Origin: Mycobacterium sp. OTB74
GTDB lineage: Bacteria > Actinomycetota > Actinomycetes > Mycobacteriales > Mycobacteriaceae
Length of the DNA stretch: 64,000 nucleotides
NCBI RefSeq assembly: GCF_029892685.1
Contig: NZ_JARXVD010000009.1
Span: forward strand, 124,001 to 188,000
Reading direction: 5' to 3'
The notes under the pieces were generated by a model. It did no database searches. It was not told the DNA's origin and was given only the letters and a program-made list of their open reading frames with translations. Positions 43,358 to 52,240 of this stretch are shown in pieces. Both the position numbers and the translations under genes were made by a program. Position 1 is the stretch's first letter. Each line of letters starts with the position of its first letter.

Positions 43358-44640
43358 GATGCCTCCACCTCAAACGGCCGGTCAGCGGTGAAAACACCAG
43401 CAGTACATTCGGAACAGTTGCCCGCCAAGTGCAGCTGGACCTGGTCGGGGAATTTCGCCAGCAGGCTCGCCGCGATGTTGGTCGCGGCGTCCAGCGTGGC
43501 GCAGGCACCCCGGCCGCGTAGCACCACTGACCAACGCTCCAGCCGGGCCAGATCATCGGCGTCAGCCGTGCCGTCGCGCAGTGCCAGGGCTGCCGCCGCC
43601 ATCGCGGCAGTGCCGTTGAAGCACGAACCGCACTGGCCGGCGTTCTCGGCGTCGAAATAGGCCAGCACCGCAGCAGCTACCGCTACCGGACATTCATCGG
43701 TGATGACCGAGACAGCTCCACAGCCCAGTCCGCTGCCTACGCTGCGGAGCGTCTCGTGATCCAGGGTCGCCGTCAATACGTCGGCGTTGAGCAGCCCGGC
43801 GAAGTACCCGCCCATCAGGGCGCCACGTACCCGATCAGACGAAACACCGTGCAGGGAAAGCAGTTCGGTGACAGAGACACCGAAAGGGAGCTCGTACAGA
43901 CCAGCAGGGCGGCCGCCACCGGTGATGGTGGCCAGGAATGTCCCGGGAGAGCCTTCGGTGCCCTGGGTGCGGTAGTCGGCCGCGCCGTGACGCTGGATGT
44001 ACGGCAGGTTCGCCAGGGTCTCCACGTTGCTCACCAGGGTGGGCAGGCCGCCAACGCCCTCTTCGAACACCCGCGGTGGCTTGTCGGTGGGTTTGGCCGG
44101 CCCGCCATTGATGGCCCGCACGGCAGCGCTTTCCTCGCCGGCGACGTAGCCGGCATCGACTTTGTGCACGCTGACGGTCAACCCGCCGAGGCCTTCTGGG
44201 CCGACCTCGGCCAGGGCCGTCTCGACGCTTCGAGCTGAGACTGGATCGGACACGTAGACATGCGCATGTGCGGCACCGACGATGCGGGCGGCCAAACGCA
44301 GGCCGTCGAGCACCAAGTGCGGTCGATTACGTAGCAGCCAACGGTCTTTCACCGACGCCGGCTCGCCCTCCTCGCCGTTGGCCACGGCCACCGTGTCGCG
44401 GCCGCTGCGTCCAGCGTCGCGTACCGAACGCAGCTTGACCGCCATGGGGAACGCCGCACCGCCGCGGCCGACCAGCCCCGACTGCTCGATCTGCTCCAGT
44501 AGCGCATCGGCGTCGGCCAATTTCTGGTAGCCACCGCAACTATGGTAATCCGCAAGGGTTTCCGGGCCAGTACGGAGTAGCCGGGGCGTCAGCTCGGGCC
44601 ACGCCGATACAGTGAGATCGGTGCGGGCGGGGGCGTTCAT
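43354..44640 (-). CDS. NuoF-like NADH-binding flavoprotein, candidate ferredoxin reductase
   Basis: 428 residues with CAGGAG upstream of the ATG. The NADH/FMN fold is clear: GLVGRGGAAFPMAVKLRSV, NGEEGEPASVKDRWLL, GYVAGEESAAV, and VSNVETLANLPY. In the iron-sulfur domain Cys337, Cys340 and Cys380 are present, but the third Cys of the NuoF CxxCxxC motif is Gly343. Two more Cys (409, 412) are near the C-terminus. No other complex I genes are nearby. Overlap with the ferredoxin gene makes an NADH-to-ferredoxin role likely (inference). Confidence 0.88.
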   Translation of the reverse strand: MNAPARTDLTVSAWPELTPRLLRTGPETLADYHSCGGYQKLADADALLEQIEQSGLVGRGGAAFPMAVKLRSVRDAGRSGRDTVAVANGEEGEPASVKDRWLLRNRPHLVLDGLRLAARIVGAAHAHVYVSDPVSARSVETALAEVGPEGLGGLTVSVHKVDAGYVAGEESAAVRAINGGPAKPTDKPPRVFEEGVGGLPTLVSNVETLANLPYIQRHGAADYRTQGTEGSPGTFLATITGGGRPAGLYELPFGVSVTELLSLHGVSSDRVRGALMGGYFAGLLNADVLTATLDHETLRSVGSGLGCGAVSVITDECPVAVAAAVLAYFDAENAGQCGSCFNGTAAMAAAALALRDGTADADDLARLERWSVVLRGRGACATLDAATNIAASLLAKFPDQVQLHLAGNCSECTAGVFTADRPFEVEAS

Positions 44641-44684
44641 GGCTGGCTCCTGCGCTGGTGGTGGACGGCGCTACGCTTGCGCCC

Positions 44685-45152
44685 ATGCGGACGGCAGTGG
44701 TGCGAATCAAGGTGGACCCGTCGGGTCAGCTGACGGCCGATCAACTGACGGCCGGGATGGCCGAGCTGGCCGGACTGATCGGGGAGGCTCAGCTGATCGA
44801 GAACAACTTGGCGGCCCTGCCGCCGAGTCGACGCGAAGTCGAGATCCTGATGGACGGAACCGACGCGGTGCAGCTGCAGGCGACGGCTATCACCTGGTGT
44901 GCCCAGGCTTTTGGCAGTAACCCCGAAGCCGGGGTGCTGACCTTCGTCAGCCACGGCACCGACGACGACGCGCACGGCGTACTGGCCGGATTCGGACTGT
45001 CCGGCCAGATCGACCGTGTCGAGAGCCCTGACGGCTGGGACATCATTCACGTGACGCTGCGCAAGGACGACCTTGCGCGCATCCCGGAGAGCCGAATCCA
45101 CACCGCATTGGAGGCCTCGACCAACTGCGAGGTGCACATCCGTACGGTGTGA
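44685..45152 (+). CDS. Conserved protein of unknown function
   Basis: 155 residues from the ATG at 44685, opposite the NuoF-like gene with only 44 bp between starts. The protein opens MRTAVVRIKVDPSGQLTADQ and contains AITWCAQAFGSNPEAGVLTFVSHGTDDDAHGVL; no signal peptide or membrane segment. I do not recognise a family. Sharing a promoter region with the NuoF-like gene suggests common control. Confidence 0.75.
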   Translation: MRTAVVRIKVDPSGQLTADQLTAGMAELAGLIGEAQLIENNLAALPPSRREVEILMDGTDAVQLQATAITWCAQAFGSNPEAGVLTFVSHGTDDDAHGVLAGFGLSGQIDRVESPDGWDIIHVTLRKDDLARIPESRIHTALEASTNCEVHIRTV

Positions 45153-45170
45153 GTGCGTAGTGCCGTTCAT

Positions 45171-45234
45171 CGGTGTTGTCTGCTCTTCGCGCAAGCGCTC
45201 ATCGGTGTTGTCTCCTCTTCGCGCAAGCGCTCAT
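45171..45234. repeat. Second locus of the 32-bp repeat (two copies)
   Basis: 32-bp units at 45171-45202 and 45203-45234 differ by one base and share the core TCTTCGCGCAAGCGCTCAT with 40508-40569. The tail differs between the loci (GTGTTGTC here). The stop codon of the minus-strand hydrolase at 45231 again falls inside a unit. Confidence 0.9.
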
Positions 45235-46115
45235 CGGCCGAGGAAGTCCAGGATCGGCGGCGCGGCCTGCACCCACGTGTCGAACATGTTGAAGTGCTTG
45301 ACTTTCCCGGCGGCCCGGTCCTCGGCAGCCCGCTCCCAGGCGTCCTCCGGCCAGGGCGGGTCGATCAGCTTGGAACCCTTGATCAGGCAGCTGACCTCCA
45401 GCGAGGTGCGCTTGGGGTGGTCCAGATCGTTCTCGCCGCCGCGGATGATCAGGGTCGGGATCTTGATGTTGTCGAACATCTCGTCCTCGACGCCGGGGAT
45501 GGTCTGACCGGGCTTGGGTACGAAGGCGTTCAGCCAGCGCATCATCAGCTTGAGGAACTCGTCCGGGTCCTGGGACAGGATTCTATCGAGATTCGCTGGA
45601 TTTTCTGAGGCGCGCTCTTTCCACTCGGCAATGGCCGCAACGGCTTTCATGCCGGTTCCGCGGACCGCCAGGATGCTCGGCACGATGTAGTACGACCCCA
45701 GCACGAACTGTCCGTACACCCCGCCGACGATGTTCCACACCACCAGCTTGGTGACCAGTTCCGGGTAGAGCATGGTGGTCAGCATCGAGTCGCGCGCGCC
45801 GCCGGAACCGCCGGCCAGAATGCATGGCCCGATGTCGAGCTTGGTGATCAATGCGGCCAGTGTCTGCGCCCGCATGTGTGATTCGCTCTGGCCGTAGAAC
45901 TGCACGTCCGATTTGCCGCAGTTTGGCCGGTCCCACAGCACTACCCGGTAGCCGCCCTCGACCAGAGCTTCGGCCAGCGGACGCAGGCCCGGAATGTCCT
46001 TGCTGAATCGGCCACCCGGGGTCAGGACGATGTAATCGCCACTGTCACCGAGGATTTCATAGACTACATTGCCACCGTTGATTTCGATGGACTGCTCGCC
46101 ACTGCTGACTGTCAT
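45231..46115 (-). CDS. Alpha/beta hydrolase
   Basis: 294 residues from an ATG preceded by GGAGGAA. Features: VVYEILGDSGDYIVLTPGG, WDRPNCGKSD, nucleophile elbow LAGGSGGARDSML, acid likely in RGGENDLDHP; a catalytic His is probably His in KVKHFNMFD. The long lid (GVYGQFVLGSYYIVPSI) suggests a hydrophobic substrate. Last gene of the amidohydrolase/Rieske ferredoxin operon. Confidence 0.88.
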   Translation of the reverse strand: MTVSSGEQSIEINGGNVVYEILGDSGDYIVLTPGGRFSKDIPGLRPLAEALVEGGYRVVLWDRPNCGKSDVQFYGQSESHMRAQTLAALITKLDIGPCILAGGSGGARDSMLTTMLYPELVTKLVVWNIVGGVYGQFVLGSYYIVPSILAVRGTGMKAVAAIAEWKERASENPANLDRILSQDPDEFLKLMMRWLNAFVPKPGQTIPGVEDEMFDNIKIPTLIIRGGENDLDHPKRTSLEVSCLIKGSKLIDPPWPEDAWERAAEDRAAGKVKHFNMFDTWVQAAPPILDFLGR

Positions 46116-46138
46116 GCCGGCTGATTCCTCCAGTGTGG

Positions 46139-46528
46139 TCAGGCCTGAACCAGGACGTCGTTACCGACGACCCGGACCGGATAGGTGCGAATGCTCCACT
46201 CGGGTTTGACCGCCGTGGTGCCGGTGGCCAGTTCGAAACCCCATTGGTGCCAAGGACAGAAGATGTACTCCATGTCGCGCACCATCACCGCGTCGCCGGG
46301 CACGCTCTCATCGACGACGTTGCGTCCGCGGGCCCGGCCCGAGCACAACGGACCGCCCTCGTGCGGGCAATAATTGGCGATGGCGTAGAAGGTGCCGTTG
46401 ACGTTGTAGACGCCTACACCGTGGCGACCGATCGGAACCAATTTGTTTGTGCCGGGCGGTATTTCGTCGACGGTGGCCACGATGTGTTCGCGCCCCTGCG
46501 CGAGGCGGGGCTGCTTGTCTTCAGTCAA
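46139..46528 (-). CDS. Rieske-type [2Fe-2S] ferredoxin
   Basis: 129 residues from the TTG at 46528, two bases after the amidohydrolase stop. It has the Rieske pair CPHEGGPLC and CPWHQWGFEL, with a 33-residue insertion between the pairs and ends NDVLVQA. No catalytic oxygenase domain. It would carry electrons to a Rieske oxygenase such as the one at 7850-9181, which lacks its own ferredoxin, or act as a redox partner in this operon. Confidence 0.9.
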   Translation of the reverse strand: MTEDKQPRLAQGREHIVATVDEIPPGTNKLVPIGRHGVGVYNVNGTFYAIANYCPHEGGPLCSGRARGRNVVDESVPGDAVMVRDMEYIFCPWHQWGFELATGTTAVKPEWSIRTYPVRVVGNDVLVQA

Positions 46529-46530
46529 GG

Positions 46531-47685
46531 TCAGAACACCCGCACCTGGCCCTCGAGCGCCGGAACGCTCTCGGGGAGTTTGTAGGTCTCGATTCCGTTG
46601 CGGAACATGATGCTTTCGCGTGCGTGTTCGGGCAGGTGCTTGACCAGCCAGCGGGGGTCGTCGAAGGTCCAGTGCGGGTAGTCGCTGGAGTAGAGCAGGA
46701 TTTTCTCGCATTCCATCCACTCGAAGGCCCGGGTCAGTTCGGTCTTGTCTTCGGGGTAGTCCAGTGGCTGGGTGGTGAACTTGATGTGGTCTTTGACGTA
46801 TTCGGAGGGCTTGCGTTTGATGTCGACCCAGTTCTTGCGCTTCTCGTAAATGGCGTCCATGCGCCACATCAACGGCAGGATCCAGGTGAAGGCGTGTTCG
46901 ACGAACACGATGCGCAGGGTGGGGAAGCGGTCGAAGACGCCGTCGAATATCAGGCTCATGACCTGGTTGGCCGCCAGCAGTGAGTAGGTGACCATCAAAT
47001 CGTGGTTGTAGCTGGGGAATCCGACCGGGGTCATCGGTAGCGTCTCGAACTGCCCGCGCGCCAGGTGGCAGGACACCGTGATGTCGTGCTTGGTGGCCGC
47101 CGCCCAGATTGGGTCGTAGATCGGGTTGCCCCAGGACGGCCGCGGCTCGGCCTTGATCAACACCTGCGCCATGTACGGGTGCTCGGCCCACTTCTCGATC
47201 TCGGCCACCGCAGAGTCCGGCTCCTCGATGGCGACGGTGATGGATCCGCGCCAGCGCTCATGCCAATTGTTGTGGCTGTCCAGCCAGTGATCGGCCAGCC
47301 AGTGGTTGGTGGCGGTGCAGAACGCGGCGGTAGCGCCGGGCAGGCGCATCTCGCCGTGGGTCGGTTCCAGGATCGCGATATCCGAGCCGGCCGCCATGAT
47401 CAGCTGCTTGAACGCGAAATCGGGATCGCTGCAAGCGAAGTTGCCGTCCGGCGGGAACGAGTCGACCCGCATGGCTTTAGAGTGCGCATAGTCGGGAGCA
47501 TCGTAGAAGATCGTCTCGCCGACCTTGTGGTTCAGGAAGTACTTAGTACGCCAGGGTTCGGGGATGTAACCCACCAGCTCACCGCGCCGGGGCGTGGGAT
47601 GCACATCGGAGTCGACGCAGCGCACCGGGATACGTTCGGCCGGAGCCGTCCGATCAGTGACGCGTGTTGTTGCTGTGACGGTCAT
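46531..47685 (-). CDS. Amidohydrolase-2 family metal-dependent hydrolase
   Basis: 384 residues. N-terminal VDSDVHPTPRRGELV carries the Asp-x-His metal motif; later VSCHLARGQF, IVFVEHAFTWILPLMWRMD and YSSDYPHWTFDDP are typical of the TIM-barrel group with the decarboxylase and C-C hydrolase members. It follows another amidohydrolase by 13 bp and is followed by the Rieske ferredoxin. The two are clear paralogues. Confidence 0.9.
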   Translation of the reverse strand: MTVTATTRVTDRTAPAERIPVRCVDSDVHPTPRRGELVGYIPEPWRTKYFLNHKVGETIFYDAPDYAHSKAMRVDSFPPDGNFACSDPDFAFKQLIMAAGSDIAILEPTHGEMRLPGATAAFCTATNHWLADHWLDSHNNWHERWRGSITVAIEEPDSAVAEIEKWAEHPYMAQVLIKAEPRPSWGNPIYDPIWAAATKHDITVSCHLARGQFETLPMTPVGFPSYNHDLMVTYSLLAANQVMSLIFDGVFDRFPTLRIVFVEHAFTWILPLMWRMDAIYEKRKNWVDIKRKPSEYVKDHIKFTTQPLDYPEDKTELTRAFEWMECEKILLYSSDYPHWTFDDPRWLVKHLPEHARESIMFRNGIETYKLPESVPALEGQVRVF

Positions 47686-47698
47686 TTCGCAATCCTCC

Positions 47699-48787
47699 TT
47701 ACTGCGTGACCAGGCCGGGCACCGTGATGCCGTAGAGCTCGGCGGCGTTGCGCCAGCAGAACTTGTCGCGCTGTTCGGCGCTGAACGCGCTCGGTACCGT
47801 CAGCTCGTTCAGGTTCCAGTGCGGGTAGCTGGACCCGTACATGGTCATGTCGTCCTTGCCGGTGAAACCGAACCACTCACCGGCGAATTCGGCGTCGCCC
47901 GGTCCGTCGAACTCACCCTGGACGAAGAAGACGTGGCCGGGCAGATAGTCGCTGGGCATCTTGGGCGCCCACGGAGTCTGTTCCAGATGCGGGCGGCCGA
48001 AGCAGTCCATCCGCCAGATGAACGGGGTCAGCATGTCACCGGCACCGTCCGACCAGATGAACTTCAGGCCGTCGAAGCGTTCGAACACGCCCTCGGCGAT
48101 CATGTTCATCAGGTGATACAGGTAGTTCAGGCTCATGAACGAGAGGTACTGCTCATAGGTGAGTGTCTTGCCGGAAGGTGTTGGCGGGAAGGCGATTCCG
48201 GAACCGACCTCGATATGGGCTGCCACCGGTAGGCCAGCGGACACAGCGGCCTCCCAGAGCGGCCAGAACTGCGGCTTGCCGAACAGTTCGCGGGACTGCA
48301 GCGGGATGCCGAGCTGAACCACACGCGGGTGGTCCTTGTATTTGTCGATTTCGCGCAGCGCGCCAGGAATGTCGTCGGGGTTGACGCGAATGGTGCCGCG
48401 GAACTTCTCGCCGTGCTCATCGTGCTCAAGCCAGCGGGTGACCAGCATCTGGTTGTGCGCGGCGGCGATGGCGGTGCCCAGGTGGCGGTCGGGCATGATG
48501 CCACGGGTCATCGGGTGCAGCACGGCGATGTCCACGCCGCGGTCGACGAACAGATGCTGCGCCACGATGTCGACGTCCGAACCCGGGTACTGGCCGTCGG
48601 GGCCCTTTGTGCCCTTCGCGTATTCGCCGCCGGGCGCGCCGTACCAGTCCATCTCGTAATCGGGGAAGCCACGGCTGCGGAACGGTTCCTGCATGAAGTT
48701 CTCGCGCAGGTCTTGGTTGTTCTTGCAGAAGACGTGCACGCTGGCGTCGATGACGGGCGTCGTCGTCCCGTCACTGTGTTGTTTCAC
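47699..48787 (-). CDS. Amidohydrolase-2 family metal-dependent hydrolase
   Basis: 362 residues from a GTG. PVIDASVHVFCKNNQDL at the N-terminus has Ser-x-His in place of the usual Asp/His-x-His; later PVAAHIEVGSG, IWSDGAGDMLTPFIWRMD and YGSSYPHWNLNEL (usual SDYPH reads SSYPH). These substitutions suggest a degenerate metal site compared with its partner at 46531. First gene of the operon, downstream of operators at 48846 and 48971. Confidence 0.88.
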   Translation of the reverse strand: MKQHSDGTTTPVIDASVHVFCKNNQDLRENFMQEPFRSRGFPDYEMDWYGAPGGEYAKGTKGPDGQYPGSDVDIVAQHLFVDRGVDIAVLHPMTRGIMPDRHLGTAIAAAHNQMLVTRWLEHDEHGEKFRGTIRVNPDDIPGALREIDKYKDHPRVVQLGIPLQSRELFGKPQFWPLWEAAVSAGLPVAAHIEVGSGIAFPPTPSGKTLTYEQYLSFMSLNYLYHLMNMIAEGVFERFDGLKFIWSDGAGDMLTPFIWRMDCFGRPHLEQTPWAPKMPSDYLPGHVFFVQGEFDGPGDAEFAGEWFGFTGKDDMTMYGSSYPHWNLNELTVPSAFSAEQRDKFCWRNAAELYGITVPGLVTQ

Positions 48788-48845
48788 TAAACCGTCCTTT
48801 GGGCCTGTGCCTGAACCTCAGTGTAGATCGTTGTTCTTCAATGGC

Positions 48846-48860
48846 AAGAATATTGTTCTC
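48846..48860. promoter_or_regulatory. GAGAAT-type operator, site 5
   Basis: AAGAATATTGTTCTC (GAGAACAATATTCTT on the minus strand) lies 59 bp upstream of the amidohydrolase GTG at 48787. One end base deviates from the consensus. Confidence 0.6.
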
Positions 48861-48970
48861 CGATTCTTATGTGGATGATTGTGCTGGTAGACGTGTGTGC
48901 TGGTCAGTCGCGTAGCGCCACGGTTTCGGAAGTGGATAACCCGCCCGGGAGAGGCTGTTGATCGGTTTAA

Positions 48971-48985
48971 GAGAATGCTATTCTC
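48971..48985. promoter_or_regulatory. GAGAAT-type operator, site 6
   Basis: GAGAATGCTATTCTC, a perfect 6-3-6 palindrome 48 bp upstream of the acyl-CoA dehydrogenase ATG at 49033. With site 5 it brackets the divergent promoters in 48788-49032, which has no coding content. Confidence 0.72.
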
Positions 48986-49032
48986 GTCGCGACTCGGCGA
49001 GGTCTCGCATGGTCCCCTAGGAGGAGGCGCGG

Positions 49033-50034
49033 ATGCTACTGGAGTTCGACGCTGATCAGCGGCTATGGCAGGAAACGGTGCGCGATGCCGTCACCAAACA
49101 GTGTCCGGCCACGCTGATCCGCAGCATTGCCGAAGACGGAGTGGACCCCACGCCGCTGTGGCAGACCTACCTGGATGCCGGTTGGACCGAACTGACGGAT
49201 TCGGAGAACGCCGTCGAACTGGCCATCGCGCTGGAAGAGCTGGGCCGGGCCACCGACCCGACGCCATTCCTGGCGACCATGAGCCAGTACGCCCCGCTGG
49301 TTGGTGACCGTTTCAACCCGCAGCAGTCCGGCGCCGCGATCTACTCCGGCATCACCGCCGTTCGCGACGAGACGGGCTGGGTGCTCGACGGGACCGCGCG
49401 CTTCGTGCTCGACGGCGACCGCGCCGAGAGCCTGGCCGTGGTCACCGCGGCCGGAGTGTTCGTGGTCGACCCGACTGCGCACAACTCGATCTCGGTGCGC
49501 GAAGCGTCGGTGTTCGATCCGGTGCTGCATATCGCCGACCTGAGTTTCGCCGGCGTTCGGGTGCCCGATGCCGACCGCGTCGAGGTGGACACCGAGAAGG
49601 CCCACCACATCGCGCTGACCGGCATGGCAGTTCACATGGTTGGTGCCTGCCAACGGATTCTGGATTTGGCGCTGGAACATGTGAAGAGCCGCTACCAGTT
49701 TGGCGTGCCGATCGGATCGTTCCAGGCCGTGCAGCACAAGGCCGCCGACATGCATGTGGCTATCGAGCGAGCACGAGCGCTGTCCTACTTCGCCGCGTTG
49801 ACCATCGCTGCCGATGATCCGCGCCGGAAGCTGGCTGCCGCGATGGCAAAGGCCTCGGCCGGTGAATGCCAGTCGCTGGTGTTCCGGCATGGACTGCAGC
49901 TGTTCGGTGCCATGGGCTTCACCTGGGAGAACGACCTGCAGTTTGCGCTGAAGCGAGCCAAGGCCGGCGAGCTGTTGCTCGGTGGCGCCGCAGAACATCG
50001 CGCGGTGGTTGTTTCGGAGTATGGGAGGGTTTGA
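49033..50034 (+). CDS. Acyl-CoA dehydrogenase-like subunit, short form
   Basis: 333 residues. The N-terminal and beta domains are degenerate (no TEPGSGSD block) and the C-terminus ends GAMGFTWENDLQFALKRAKAG without a GGTxE catalytic Glu. RYQFGVPIGSFQAVQHKAAD is conserved. It precedes a complete dehydrogenase by one base, so the two probably form a heteromer in the FadE28/29 manner, as proposed for 3942-5866. Confidence 0.88.
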   Translation: MLLEFDADQRLWQETVRDAVTKQCPATLIRSIAEDGVDPTPLWQTYLDAGWTELTDSENAVELAIALEELGRATDPTPFLATMSQYAPLVGDRFNPQQSGAAIYSGITAVRDETGWVLDGTARFVLDGDRAESLAVVTAAGVFVVDPTAHNSISVREASVFDPVLHIADLSFAGVRVPDADRVEVDTEKAHHIALTGMAVHMVGACQRILDLALEHVKSRYQFGVPIGSFQAVQHKAADMHVAIERARALSYFAALTIAADDPRRKLAAAMAKASAGECQSLVFRHGLQLFGAMGFTWENDLQFALKRAKAGELLLGGAAEHRAVVVSEYGRV

Positions 50035-50035
50035 G

Positions 50036-51211
50036 ATGCAGCTGACTTTTGACTCTGACGTCGAGGAGTTCCGGGCCGAGTTCGTGGCCTTCCTGGAAGC
50101 GAATCTGCCCAGTGCCGCAGAGACTTTGGAGCGGCCGCGATCGGTGTCGCACATGCCGCAGTGGGCCCGCGACTGGCAGCGCAAGCTGTTCGACAACGGA
50201 TGGCTGCTGCCGGCCCAGCCGCCCGAGTTCGGCGGACGCAACGCCTCGGTGCTGCAGCAGTATGTACACCTCGAAGAGCTCTGCAAGCGGCGCATCTACC
50301 ACAGCTTCAACCCGCAGGGCGTCAATATCATTGCGGCGTCGCTGCTTTCGTTCGGCACCGATGAGCAGAAGCATCGCTGGGCGGTGCCGGTGCTGCGTGG
50401 CGAGATGACCGCGTCGCTGGGCATGAGCGAGCCCAGTGCCGGCTCGGACCTGGCCTCGCTGCGTACCCGGGCGGTACTCGAGGGTGATCACTTCGTGGTC
50501 AACGGCCAGAAGGTGTGGACGTCAGGCGCTCATGACGCCGACTTCCTGCTGACCTTCGTGCGAACCGATCCCGATGCCCCGAAACACAAGGGCATTTCGG
50601 TGCTGGTGATCCCGACCGATACTCCGGGCGTGGTCCGCCGTCCGTTCGCCGATCTGTGCGGTGAGGAAAACAAGGACTTCAACGAGGTCTTCTTCACCGA
50701 CGCAGTGGTGCCGGCAGAGAATCTGGTGGGACCGCTGAACGGTGGCTGGGGCGTGGCCAACGGTTCGCTCGGCCACGAACGCACCATGATGTGGCTGGGT
50801 TTCGCCGACCGGATCGACAATCTGATCGCCGACTTCACGCCGCGTACGCCACTGGAGCGCGACCAGTACGCCTCCACCATCATGGATTACCAGGCGTTGC
50901 GCGCCTTGGGCTCAATCTCTTTGGCGCGCGCGGCCCGCGGTGAGCGTGATACCGCCTCGGTGTCGGTGCTGAAGCTGCTCGGTTCTGAAGCTGAAATGCA
51001 CGCCATGGAGCGGGCTTTGGACGCAGCGGGCATTGAGGGACTGGTGCATCCGTCGACCACCGGTCCGTACGAGCACATGAACCTGGACCACTATTTCGCG
51101 TCGTGGTTCGAGCGCTACGCCCGCAGCTTCTCCGGGACGATTGCCGGCGGCACGTCGGAGATTCAGCGCAACATCATCGCCACAGCGGTGCTGGGACTGC
51201 CGCGCGGCTGA
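50036..51211 (+). CDS. Acyl-CoA dehydrogenase, catalytic partner subunit
   Basis: 391 residues from the ATG at 50036, one base past the previous stop. GMSEPSAGSDLASLRTRAV, VNGQKVWTSGAHDADF and FSGTIAGGTSEIQRNII with the base Glu are present. It is a near-copy of 2686-3858 in domain order and many identical stretches, but unlike that gene has a short partner. Ends 18 bp before the converging ADH. Confidence 0.94.
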   Translation: MQLTFDSDVEEFRAEFVAFLEANLPSAAETLERPRSVSHMPQWARDWQRKLFDNGWLLPAQPPEFGGRNASVLQQYVHLEELCKRRIYHSFNPQGVNIIAASLLSFGTDEQKHRWAVPVLRGEMTASLGMSEPSAGSDLASLRTRAVLEGDHFVVNGQKVWTSGAHDADFLLTFVRTDPDAPKHKGISVLVIPTDTPGVVRRPFADLCGEENKDFNEVFFTDAVVPAENLVGPLNGGWGVANGSLGHERTMMWLGFADRIDNLIADFTPRTPLERDQYASTIMDYQALRALGSISLARAARGERDTASVSVLKLLGSEAEMHAMERALDAAGIEGLVHPSTTGPYEHMNLDHYFASWFERYARSFSGTIAGGTSEIQRNIIATAVLGLPRG

Positions 51212-51229
51212 GGCTGGGCTGGGTTGTGG

Positions 51230-52240
51230 TCACCCGAAGGTGACCACAACCTTGTCGGCCGCACCAGGTGTCGCGGCAAGGTCGAGGGCGCGTGACACCT
51301 CGGCGAACGGCACAGTGTGGCTGACGATCAGCGCGTACTTCTCCCAGTTGTCGACGAGGTCGGCGGTCACCTGGAAGAACTCGTCGGGGTAGCCCATCGA
51401 TCCCACGATGGTGATCTCGTTGCTCATCACGTTGGTCAACTCGATCGGTACCGGCTCCTTGTGCACGCCGACGATGCCCAGCGTCGCACCCTTTTTCGCT
51501 GCGGTCAGCGCCGTGGTCACCACCGCCGGTGCGCCCGCGGCGTCGAGATAGATGTCCGTGCCGGCCTTGCCAGGGAACATTGCCTCGCCCGGACCGTGCA
51601 GGTCGATCAGTCGGGCGACGACGTCCTCTTCGGTCGAGTTGATCACGGCGTCGGCGCCAACCTGGATCGCCTTGTCCAGCCGGGATGCGATCAGGTCGAC
51701 GACCACAATATGGCCCGCCCCAAGGGATTTGAAGGCCAGCACTGCACCCAGGCCGACGGGCCCGGCGCCGAACACCACGACCTTGGCGCCCGGTGTGGGC
51801 TTGCACTGGTTGGCGCCGTGCCTGGCAACGGCCATCGGCTCGTTGAGTGCGGCTACCTGCCAGGGGATGCGGTCGGGGATGACTTCCAGATTGACGCCGC
51901 GACGGGCGTCCTTGATCAGCAGGTAGTCGGCCAACGCGCCCTGCGGCCCACCGTTTCCGATGATGCCGTCGGGGGCAGCCATCGGGTTGATCACCACGTG
52001 ATCACCCACCGCAATGCCGCTAACCCCGGTGCCGACGGCGCAGACCTCTCCTGCGGGCTCATGCCCGAGCGGAGTGCAGCCCTGCCGCGGGGGGATGCCG
52101 CCGATGGCGACGTAGAAGGCGTCGGATCCGCAGATGCCGCAGGCGCGCATCCGGACCAGCACGTCGTCGTCGCCGATGGTCGGCTCTGGGGTATCAATCA
52201 CTGCACTCTGGCCGGGACCGGTTACCAGCGTCGACTTCAT
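51230..52240 (-). CDS. Zinc-dependent alcohol dehydrogenase (MDR) lacking the structural zinc lobe
   Basis: 336 residues. Catalytic zinc region ACGICGSDAF and PLGHEPAGEV; nucleotide fold VVFGAGPVGLGAVLAFKSLG. The four-Cys structural zinc loop is replaced by NPMAAPDGIIGNGGPQG, as in sorbitol/threonine-DH-like members. Oxidises a secondary alcohol with NAD(P). Last gene of the sulfotransferase operon; overlaps the VOC gene by 4 bp. Confidence 0.92.
   Translation of the reverse strand: MKSTLVTGPGQSAVIDTPEPTIGDDDVLVRMRACGICGSDAFYVAIGGIPPRQGCTPLGHEPAGEVCAVGTGVSGIAVGDHVVINPMAAPDGIIGNGGPQGALADYLLIKDARRGVNLEVIPDRIPWQVAALNEPMAVARHGANQCKPTPGAKVVVFGAGPVGLGAVLAFKSLGAGHIVVVDLIASRLDKAIQVGADAVINSTEEDVVARLIDLHGPGEAMFPGKAGTDIYLDAAGAPAVVTTALTAAKKGATLGIVGVHKEPVPIELTNVMSNEITIVGSMGYPDEFFQVTADLVDNWEKYALIVSHTVPFAEVSRALDLAATPGAADKVVVTFG

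Noticed and set aside
43354..44640. Complex I operon fragment
   Set aside because: Only a NuoF-like protein is present; no other nuo gene lies on either side, and its cluster motif is altered.
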